Positions 9,781 through 16,117 of a stretch of 16,117 nucleotides of DNA are shown here, in pieces. Every line of letters starts with the position of its first letter. Position 1 is the first letter of the stretch. The DNA is from Ophiosphaerella korrae. Its lineage: Eukaryota > Ascomycota > Dothideomycetes > Pleosporales > Phaeosphaeriaceae. The translations under genes were made by a program, and so were the position numbers. The notes beneath the pieces are model-generated. The model did no database searches and was not told the origin of the DNA. It was given only the letters and a program-made list of their open reading frames with translations. The DNA lies in contig JALNQF010000709.1 in NCBI GenBank assembly GCA_028456385.1, positions 1 to 16,117 on the forward strand. Reading direction: 5' to 3'.

Positions 9781-10080
9781 ACAGGTACATACTAAGGAAG
9801 GAAAGTACGACTAATAATTAATAGTAGAGCTACAAGGAACTTTATATTAAAGAAGTTCGTAGAAATACAAGGAATAAAGTATATAATAAAGAAATACCCT
9901 CGACAACTAAGCACGATTAAAGGAAAACTATTCTAAGAACCTATTAGGTTCGAGACAGTTCCCTCTACGCTCGAATTAGAAGGGATAACGATTAAAAACA
10001 TAGTTATAGATATAATAATAATTAATAACGAGCAAGATATAATATTAGGTATACTATAGTTATAGATAACTAACCTACAC
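9781..10080 (+). pseudogene. Aspartic protease relic
   Basis: The active-site segment reads LIINSRATRNFI from 9811. The catalytic Asp is now Asn (AAT at 9820-9822) and the next glycine is Arg (AGA at 9826-9828), each a single G-to-A change. The C-terminal hydrophobic-Gly signature survives as DIILGIL followed by a stop near 10036-10060. Retroviral-type proteases act as dimers that cut the Gag-Pol polyprotein. Loss of the Asp abolishes catalysis. The domain is in frame with its neighbours. Confidence 0.85.
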
Positions 10081-10309
10081 ATTAATTAGAGAATAGAGAA
10101 AATTAGTTATAGCAAAACTAATACGTTAAAAGCTAATATAAGTACTTATAAAGGAGAATTCCTAGAAGAATACAAGAAATAGGAAGAACAGCTTATAGAG
10201 CTAGAAGACTACCTTCTAGAATATTGACTATAGGACTTAGCGATAGAACTAGAAGAAGGAAGAAACTTAGGATAGAGCCTAGTCTACTAAAAAACGGAAG
10301 AAGAATCTA

Positions 10310-11060
10310 AGATTAAACAAGCGTTTATTTAGACTATAATAAAAAAAGGATAGATAAGAGAATCTAAATCCTTAGTAGCACATAGACTTATATTTGTAGA
10401 CAAAAAAAGAATAAATAATAAAAGGCCCTGCGTAGATTTTAGAAAAACTAACGCAATTACAAACAAGAACTAATACTTACTACTACGAATAGATAGAATG
10501 TAAGACAGACTACGAAAAGTAAAGATCTTTACGAAGCTAGATATCTAAAACGCCTACTATTAGATTAGAATTAAAGAAGGTAACGAATAGAAAATAGCGT
10601 TTAGAACATAGTATAGACTATACAAATACTTAGTTATACTATTTGGCTTAACAAATGCACTAGTAGCATTCTAAGAAAGGATTAACATAGTACTAAGAGA
10701 GTACTTAGACATATTTATATTCGCATACTTAGACGATATCCTTATATTCTTAGAAATAGAGGAAGAACACGTACAACACGTACACAAAGTACTAAAGAAA
10801 TTAGCGGAAAATAAACTATTTCTTAAAATAAGAAAATGCGAATTCTACACAAAAGAAATAGATTTCCTTGGATTTATTATTAAACTAGGAAAAATCAAGA
10901 TTAACCTAGAAAAGATTAGATTAATTAACGAATGGCTAACACTAAAAAACCTAAAGGAAGTACAACAATTTTATAGGCTAGCTAACTTTTGTAGAAAGTT
11001 AATAGTAGGATAGTCTAAAGATATAGAACTAATAACAAGACTTATAAAAAAGGATACGCT
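10310..11060 (+). pseudogene. Ty3/gypsy reverse transcriptase relic
   Basis: The domain starts with a KKG.I.ES region near 10345 and RPCVDFRKTNAIT at about 10420. KLDI at 10534 carries the first catalytic Asp. LFGLTNA is at about 10640, and the core FAYLDDILIF has YLDD at 10726-10737 with both aspartates intact. FLGFII near 10864 and the LKEVQQFYRLANFCRKL thumb/connection near 10950 follow. This order is diagnostic of Ty3/gypsy RT, which copies element RNA into cDNA. In-frame stops occur at several Gln/Trp-like positions, so it cannot be translated whole. Confidence 0.95.
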
Positions 11061-11124
11061 ATTTAAATAGATAAAAGAATGTAATAAAGTATTTAACAAG
11101 ATTAAAAAGAAGTTTATAGAAAAC

Positions 11125-11530
11125 CTAGTTATTAGAATGTATAACCTAGACTTACTAGTAATAGTAAAAATAGACGCATCTAATTTAGTCTACAGAATAG
11201 CACTAATACAAGAAAACCTAGAGACTAAAAAAGAATACTTAGTTAAGTACTTCTCTAAGAAAATAAAGATAGTAGAACTTAACTACCTAATCTATAATAA
11301 GGAGATACTAGCAATCTACAAAGTATTTAAACAATAGAGAGTATACTTACAAGGAGTAAAATATTAAACGAAGGTCTATATAGATTATAAGAATCTTATA
11401 GGATTTATAATAAATAAAGAACTATTACAACGCTATACGAGATAGTAGGAATATCTATTAACATTTAATATAGAAATTATATATATAAAAGGGAAAAACA
11501 ATTAGTTTATAGACGCTCTTAGTAGAAGAC
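11125..11530 (+). pseudogene. RNase H relic (holds the 66-codon open stretch 11137-11337)
   Basis: The domain carries the catalytic triad in the expected order: Asp of KIDAS (11173-11175), Glu of YNKEILA (11302-11304) and Asp of YIDYKN (11383-11385), all intact. It ends with IKGKNN and DALSRR at about 11487-11529, the usual gypsy RNase H to integrase boundary. The longest stop-free Met-initiated segment of the window lies here and ends at a TAG (11335-11337) in FKQ-stop-RVYLQG, where Trp is expected. That small frame is therefore a fragment of pol, not a gene. Confidence 0.93.
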
Positions 11531-11599
11531 TAGACTTACAAGAAGAAGTAAGCGCTACTAGCACGATCCTAGTTAAAAACAAAGAAGGATATTTAGTCC

Positions 11600-12730
11600 T
11601 AAATATACCTAAAATAGCTGCAACACTTAAAAGAAAGAGTAGCGAGCTAGACGAATAGATTTAGAAAATAACACAAGAAGCATCTAAAGAAATAGAGAAA
11701 CTAGAAATCTACGAAGGACTCGTATAAGCACATAGAAGAATATATATTCTAAGGAAAATCTAAAGAGAATTTGTACGACAGTTTTACAAACTGCTAGTAT
11801 ACGGACACTAAGGGATTAATAAGACCCTAGATAGGTTACTACAAGATTACTATATCTTAAAAGTAAGATAACTAGTAATAGAGGTACTACAAGACTGTAT
11901 AGAGTATTAAAGGAATAAATATAATAGACACGTACTATATAGAATGTTACAACTAGTAGAAGTACTAGAACGACTATAAGGAGTTATTACGATAGACTTT
12001 ATAATAAAGCTACTAAAGTCTAAGGACCTAATATTAGGAGTTAAATACGATAGAATCCTAATAATAGTAGATAAATTTACGAAGTATATATACTTTAGAC
12101 TACATAAAGAAAGAAGTGGGATAGAGGTTACTATATACTAGGTTCTAGGAACTATAATTAGTTAATATAGACTACTAGACAAAATTATTATAGATAGAGA
12201 TATAAGATTTACATTAAAACTATAGGAAACGATAACAGCGTAATTAGGAATTAAGTACGTAATGTCTACAGCATACTACCTGTAGATAGACAGATAATTA
12301 GAACAAATAAACTAGATAGTAGAATAGTACTTAAGATACTACCTTAACTATAACTAGAATAACTAGGTATAGTTACTACCTATAGTATAGTTAGTATATA
12401 ATAGCGTAAAGAATATAGTAATAAGAGTATTACTCTTCTTTACGAACTATAGATTTAAACCTAGCGTATATAGAATACTAAGAATATAGATATCTTAGTC
12501 TTTAAAAGGAGAAAACTTTGCTAATAGACTTAGAGACATATATAACTAACTAAGATAGGACGTAGAGTTCTTACAAAATTGAATAGCTAAGTACTATAAT
12601 AAAAAATATAAGGAAGGACCTTAATTTAGAGAGGGAGAAAAAGTATAGTTAGTACGCAAGAATATTAAGAGTAAACGACCTAGTTTAAAATTAGACTACG
12701 TTAAGATAGGACTATACAAAATTAAGAAGA
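11600..12730 (+). pseudogene. Integrase relic with intact DDE residues
   Basis: The N-terminal HHCC zinc region is seen as VYGH at 11797-11808 (first His now Tyr) and DCIEY at 11893-11907 (second Cys now Tyr). The catalytic core keeps all three acidic residues: Asp of TIDF (11995), Asp of IIIDRD (12193) and Glu at 12301. The spacing is D-65-D-35-E, and the 35-residue spacing is typical. A GPY/F-type motif reads KIGLYKI near 12703-12723 with Leu for Pro. The enzyme would insert cDNA into chromosomal DNA. Stops are distributed throughout. Confidence 0.93.
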
Positions 12731-12864
12731 AAATCTTACTAGTTATATTTAAATTAAAGTTACTAAATAAGATAAAGATATACCTAACTTTTTACGTAGC
12801 GCTACTCGAGATAGTACTACAAAACGTAGAACTACTAGTATACGAAGTAGATATATATAGAGAA

Positions 12865-13029
12865 TAGGAAGAATAGGAAGTTAAGAAAATCTTAGCACGC
12901 TAGTTCTGTAACAGCAGGAACTACTACCTAGTAAAATAGATAGGTATAGACGAGAAAGGGCAACTATAGGAAGAAATATAGGAACTAGAAGATAACCTTA
13001 ACTACTTTAAGAAACTAGAGGACTTCTAA
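12865..13029 (+). pseudogene. C-terminal chromodomain of integrase and end of pol
   Basis: After the GPY/F motif the frame gives EVKKILA, then YYLVK, stop, IGIDEKG, a WE-like EEI (Trp codons decayed to TAG), LEDNLNYFKKLEDF and a TAA at 13027-13029. This pattern (aromatic-EVEKIL, YLVKW.G, then a terminal helix) is a chromodomain. In chromoviruses it steers integration to marked chromatin. The TAA may be the real stop or a mutated CAA, but no pol-like coding follows it. Confidence 0.85.
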
Positions 13030-13440
13030 AATCAAAACCTTCTAGAGCGCCTTACGGCGAATTAAGAAAACTAACGATACTACTACTAGATAGAGAGGCG
13101 TTAGGAACGTCTAATGCGATAGGAGCTAGAGTAGCCTAAACTGTATCTTTGAGGTCTATCTCGGCCTCTAAGGTATAAAACTGTTTAGACGATTTAGCGT
13201 TATTATAAGCCTTTATCTTACGAAGACGCTTAACGTAAGAATAAAGATCTGCTAGCTTATAAAGAGTTAGCTTACGCTTAGCCTTAGCTACTATAAGCTG
13301 TAACGATAGTGTCTCTTAAGCCTAGTTAATAGCTCGCCCTATACAACTTAGTAAGAAGAGACTATATAGAAATTGAACACTTACACTCTATAAGAGAAAC
13401 GCTAGATAGTATATACTTGTGTTAAATATTAGCTAGAATA
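13030..13440 (-). pseudogene. Antisense coding relic between pol and the 3' LTR
   Basis: On the minus strand, the frame with codons starting at coordinates equal to 1 modulo 3 is open for 59 codons (13315-13139). It is open again for 27 codons on the left and 21 on the right, separated by single TAA or TAG. Other frames in this RIPed region close about every ten codons. The reading has a basic amphipathic segment (KAKRKLTLYKLADLYSYVKR), then FYTLEAEIDLKDTV, then a Ser-rich tail (SLSSSSIVSFLNSP). It would converge on pol, ending near the pol stop. I do not recognise the protein. It could be an accessory antisense gene of this element family or a captured host fragment. No Met start is visible. 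Confidence 0.5.
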
Positions 13441-13668
13441 TACTTGTTATAGTGTTTACTATCCTTTAAGGATACAAGGTACGTAAGTTTTAGCTAAGTA
13501 CAACAGGAGCAAGGAAATATTTTAACCTTATTACAAGTAACATAAGTAACAAGAAGAAGTTTGTTATAATTAGAACGTAAAGATATAGAGAATAATAAAG
13601 AACTAGAGATAAACAAAGAAACTAGACTAATAACTTTAGGCCTAGGGCAGAGAAATAAGAACCTGCCT
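13441..13668 (+). other. Untranslated 3' internal region of the retrotransposon
   Basis: No plus-strand frame continues from pol here, and the antisense frame becomes unclear. Two similar pieces, ATACTTGTGTTA (13423) and ATACTTGTTATAGTG (13440), are the only repetition seen. Nothing else can be assigned. Confidence 0.4.
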
Positions 13669-13682
13669 AGAGAGGGGAATAG
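13669..13682 (+). other. Polypurine tract
   Basis: AGAGAGGGGAATAG, purine except one T, abuts the 3' LTR. In LTR retrotransposons this is where plus-strand DNA synthesis is primed. Confidence 0.75.
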
Positions 13683-14123
13683 TGTTACAGTAGTAACAAG
13701 GGAAAGCTAATTTAAACTAATTAGCCTTACTATAGATAATAACAACACATACGACCTGTAGGGTAACGAACTTAACTAGGAAGCTAACTATAATAGGGAC
13801 ACGTAATAAATTTGCAATTTACGATCTTAGTAAATACAAAGTATAAATTCGTGTACGTAATAAATTTGCGATTCGCGATCTTAGTAAACACAAAGCACAA
13901 AGCTAGCTAAGAAGTATAGGTATATAGTTAGTAGTAATGCGTATTATTAAGATAGTATTAGCAATTTAATCCTTTGACTATAGAACGCTAATACAAGATA
14001 GTTGCAAAACATCTTCTATTGTTTATAGTTATTATAGATCCTAACGTAAACTTCTGTTATTATCTCTTAATCTACTAACCCCCTATTAGGTATTAGGAAG
14101 TTAACCCTAGTAATACTATTACA
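13683..14123 (+). repeat. 3' LTR
   Basis: This 441-bp copy is gap-free against 7101-7541 and keeps the canonical TGTTAC...TTACA ends. Every difference I see from the 5' LTR is a transition. It contains the same 54-bp duplication at 13803/13857 and the same inverted repeat near its start. Confidence 0.95.
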
Positions 14124-14128
14124 AAATA
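14124..14128. repeat. Right target-site duplication AAATA
   Basis: This is an exact copy of 7096-7100 directly after the 3' LTR. Removing the element plus one copy joins 7100 to 14129 with the helicase frame preserved. Confidence 0.9.
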
Positions 14129-14836
14129 TACAACGTATATAAGAGAAGTAAAGAGATAGATATAGAGGAGATAGATATAGAAGAGATAAACGTAGAGGAG
14201 ATAGATATAAGAGAAAGTAAAGAAGAGATAGATATAAGTAAAGAAGAATAAGAAGAAAGGTAGTAAGTATTTAAGTAGTAAGAGTAAGAGTAATAAGGCC
14301 TATAGTAGATATTAATATAATAGTAATAATAGGAGTTTATAGATATTAAGTAAGTACGTAGGTAGTTAGTATAGTAGATAAATAGATATAGGATATATAA
14401 AAGAGTAGGTAATATAGATAGTAGGTATAATATACAATAGTATTAGTAAGAGGAAAGTGTAATAGTAAAAGAAATAGTAAGAAAGATTAATAAAGAGATT
14501 ATATTTAAGAATTAGTTAAGTTATTTTTAGTATAGTAGAGTACTATAGGAGATTTACAATAGTTAAGAAGTAAATAAGAAAGAGAAGTATTAAAAGGTAT
14601 AGAGAGGGAGTTATTAGTATAAAGGTATTTTAAGCGTAGTAGTAATAGGATTAGTGTATAGGTATAAGAAAGTTTTTAAGTAATAGTTAGAGTATTTAGT
14701 AAGATTAGGAGTAAGTATAGTAGAAAGTAATATAGAGATATTATAGTATTTAGAGATAAAGTAGAAGTTAGAGATAGTAGAGAGTAATAATTTAGTTAAA
14801 GAGTTTTATTAGGTTATAAGGTTAATAGAAGAATAA
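14129..14836 (+). pseudogene. TLH-type helicase relic, C-terminal part after the insertion
   Basis: The frame of 4491-7100 continues here without a shift once the element is removed: the reading GEEI before the insertion is followed by YNVYKR. The surviving Tyr codons are each one transition from Cys, so the insertion hit a Cys-rich segment. An acidic pentapeptide repeat (Ile-Asp-Ile-Glu-Glu) follows at 14156-14215. Further on are a second Cys-decayed region (RIYKRVGN, about 14390), KINKEIIFKN, YSRVL-stop-EIYN, YKGIL and a final ESNNLVKEF, ending at TAA 14834-14836. From memory this matches the C-terminal region of fungal telomere-linked RecQ-like helicases. TAA/TAG codons are frequent, mostly at Trp/Gln-like positions. 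Confidence 0.75.
14156..14215 (+). repeat. 15-bp coding repeat (Ile-Asp-Ile-Glu-Glu)
   Basis: ATAGATATAGAGGAG and variants occur four times in a row, in frame with the helicase relic, directly downstream of the transposon insertion. The fourth copy has Arg for Glu. It was probably an acidic, flexible linker in the original protein. Confidence 0.7.
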
Positions 14837-14896
14837 AGATAAAGAAAATAGGAAGTAAAGTAGTTAAAGAGTATATTAGATATTAGGTAGAGATAA
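14837..14896. other. Spacer between helicase 3' end and minisatellite
   Basis: Sixty bases of purine-rich sequence without a visible motif. The stop of the helicase frame lies just before it and the first 44-bp unit just after it. Confidence 0.4.
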
Positions 14897-15484
14897 GTTA
14901 AACTTAGACGTAAGTATAGTAGACGTTAAAAGGTAAGAGAAGTTAGGCCTAGATATAAGTATAGCAAACGTATAGAGTAAGATAGGTTAAGCCTAGACGT
15001 AAGTATAGTAAACGTTAAAAGAAGATAAGATAAGCCTAGACGTTTATATAGTAGATGTAAAGAGTAAAATAAGTTAAGCTTAGACGTAAGTATAATAGAC
15101 GTTAAAAAGAAGATAAGATAAGCCTAGACGTTTATATAGTAGACGTAAAGAGTAAAATAAGTTAAGCTTAGACGTAAGTATAGAGGACGTAGATATTAAA
15201 AGTAAGAGAAGTTAGGCCTAGATATTTATATAGTAGACGTAAAGAGTAAAATAAGTTAAGCCTAAACGTAAGTATAGTAGACGTAAAGAGTAAGATAAGT
15301 TAAGCCTAGACGTTTATATAGTAAACGTAAAGAGTAAAATAAGTTAAGCTTAGATATAAGTATAGTAGACGTAAAGAGTAAGATAGGTTAAGCCTAGACG
15401 TTTATATAGTAGACGTAAAGAGTAAAATAAGTTAAGCCTAGACGTTTATATAATAGACGTTAAAGAATAATAAGTTAAGCCTAG
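14897..15484. repeat. 44-bp minisatellite array with 88-bp higher-order structure
   Basis: Units beginning GTTAAGCCTAGACG (and variants) start at 14897, 14942, 14986, 15029, 15073, 15117, 15161, 15211, 15255, 15299, 15343, 15387, 15431 and 15474. The spacing is 43-45 bp, with one 50-bp unit. Two unit types differ after the ACG: one reads TAAGTATAG, the other TTTATATAG. From unit 3 to unit 12 they alternate strictly, giving an 88-bp pair as the repeating block. Cytosines are kept mainly in GCCTAG and ACG contexts. Such arrays are common in subtelomeres; no protein coding is suggested. Confidence 0.9.
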
Positions 15485-15764
15485 CTATCTATTATAAGAG
15501 ATATACAACTAATAAGAGAGAAATAATATAGGATAGTACTAGCTAGTAAAGGGTAGAGATTATTAGTATAAAGGAGTGTTAGTTTTAGAGGTAGTAAGAA
15601 TAGTATTAGGGTATAGTAAGGTTAGAGGGTAGTAGAAAGCGTAGTTAGATAAATTTAGCGTAGATAATAGTAGGCTAGAGAGGAGTTTAGTAGAGTATTT
15701 AGAGAGGAATTAGGCGTTAGAGATAGTTAGAGGTAATAATTTAGTAGGAGAGTTTTATTAGTAA
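15485..15764 (+). pseudogene. Second, 5'-truncated copy of the helicase 3' end
   Basis: The frame with codon starts equal to 0 modulo 3 reads EIYN near 15498, YKGVL at 15567-15581, GYSKV at 15609-15623, LDKFSVDN at about 15645, SLVEYLERN at about 15690, and RGNNLVGEF ending at about 15755. The first copy has, in the same order, EIYN, YKGIL, YRYKKV, LEYLVRLGVSIV, IEILQYLEI and ESNNLVKEF (14541-14836). The two are clearly homologous but diverged. Everything upstream of the EIYN region is missing, and the copy starts exactly where the 44-bp array stops. This is a tail fragment, not a gene. Confidence 0.8.
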
Positions 15765-15860
15765 ACGTAGTTATTAGTATAGTAAGAGTAAGATTTTATT
15801 TTAGGATTTATAATAGAGGAAATAATAGTAAAAGTAAAGAAAGGGATTAGGAATAGATAG
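15765..15860. other. Spacer after second helicase tail
   Basis: Purine-rich sequence without motif or frame, in the same position relative to the second array as 14837-14896 is to the first. Confidence 0.35.
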
Positions 15861-16117
15861 TTAAAGGTAAAGTAAGTTAAAGGTAGACGTAAGTATAATA
15901 GATATTAAGAGAAAGATAGATTAAGCGTAGATATAAGTATAATAGATATTAAGGGTAAAGTAAGTTAAGGGTAGATATAGAGTAAAGTAAGTTAAGAATA
16001 GATATAAGTATAATAGATGTTAAAGATAAAGTAGATTAAAAGTAAATATAAGTATAATAGGCGTTAGGAGTAAAATAGGTTAAGAGTAAATATAAGTATA
16101 ATAGGAGTTAAAGAGAA
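15861..16117. repeat. Second 44-bp minisatellite array (runs off the window)
   Basis: Units start at 15875, 15919, 15964, 15991, 16034 and 16079. Spacings are 44, 45, 27, 43 and 45 bp, so one unit has lost 17 bp. The core is TAAGTATAATAGATATTAA. Cytosines remain almost only in CG dinucleotides, making it intermediate in decay between the first array and the C-free left tract. It is cut by the end of the window. Confidence 0.85.

Larger units (their letters stand above)
7101..14123 (+). mobile_element. Nested full-length Ty3/gypsy chromovirus-type LTR retrotransposon (dead)
   Basis: The 7,023-bp element has two 441-bp LTRs, a 5-bp AAATA target duplication, a polypurine tract before the 3' LTR, and the order gag, protease, RT, RNase H, integrase, chromodomain, which defines Ty3/gypsy chromoviruses. 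All domains are in frame 1 from 7603 to 13029, so gag and pol were probably one 1,800-codon polyprotein. It sits inside the helicase relic, in the same orientation. About forty LTR-LTR differences are all C/T or G/A with no gaps, as RIP produces. In-frame TAA/TAG (and one TGA at 10225-10227) and a destroyed protease active site make it non-autonomous. Confidence 0.95.

Noticed and set aside
11137..11337. 66-codon Met-initiated open frame as a separate small gene
   Set aside because: It lies in frame within the RNase H domain of pol and contains its catalytic Asp and Glu; it is merely the longest gap between RIP stops.
14897..15484. CRISPR-like array
   Set aside because: Units are contiguous 44-bp tandem copies with no unique spacers, next to eukaryotic retroelement and helicase relics.
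1..16117. Telomeric TTAGGG/CCCTAA arrays
   Set aside because: Only isolated single copies such as TTAGGG near 2846 are seen, with no tandem run. The subtelomeric suggestion rests on the helicase and minisatellites only.
1..16117. Mitochondrial or bacterial AT-rich genome
   Set aside because: Selective CpA/TpG loss with CpG kept, transition-only LTR divergence and a chromodomain integrase point to a RIPed fungal nuclear genome.
1..16117. tRNA or rRNA genes
   Set aside because: No cloverleaf A/B-box pair or conserved rRNA core was recognised anywhere on either strand.

Overview
The window reads as AT-rich, repeat-rich chromatin of a filamentous ascomycete (Pezizomycotina) that has been through repeat-induced point mutation (RIP). 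CpA and TpG are strongly depleted, TpA is everywhere, CpG survives, and almost every old reading frame carries TAA/TAG where Gln, Trp or Arg codons would be expected. No gene here looks intact. The longest Met-initiated open stretch is 66 codons and lies inside a dead RNase H domain. The species cannot be told from the sequence. The gene content (telomere-linked RecQ-like helicase plus tandem minisatellite) suggests a subtelomere, but no telomeric repeat array is present.

Layout, left to right. Positions 1-649 are a tract with no C on the + strand, part of which is a decayed 44-bp minisatellite. Positions about 688-2960 hold a long minus-strand relic in one unbroken frame, of unknown function. 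Diverging from it, a plus-strand relic of a telomere-linked RecQ-like helicase (TLH-type) gene runs from about 3100 (poorly supported 5' part) or 3690 (well supported) to 14836. It is interrupted at 7100/14129 by a complete nested Ty3/gypsy retrotransposon of 7,023 bp (7101-14123), with two 441-bp LTRs and a 5-bp target duplication AAATA.

The retrotransposon keeps one frame from gag to chromodomain (7603-13029): gag with two CCHC knuckles, a long linker, aspartic protease, reverse transcriptase, RNase H, and integrase with a C-terminal chromodomain, so it is a chromovirus-type element. Between pol and the 3' LTR lies a coherent antisense frame (about 13030-13440) that belongs to no standard gypsy gene.

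Right of the element the helicase gene resumes in the same frame and ends at 14836. It is followed by about 13.5 units of the 44-bp minisatellite (14897-15484), whose units alternate between two types to give an 88-bp higher-order repeat. A second, 5'-truncated copy of the helicase 3' end (15485-15764) is joined directly to that array and is followed by a second 44-bp array (15861 to the window end). The same 44-bp period in the same orientation at the left edge suggests a head-to-tail series of helicase/minisatellite units.

The helicase part has lost both CpA and TpG. The retrotransposon keeps many CpA but few TpG on the + strand, and its LTRs differ only by transitions. I infer that it landed later and was hit by fewer, strand-biased RIP cycles.
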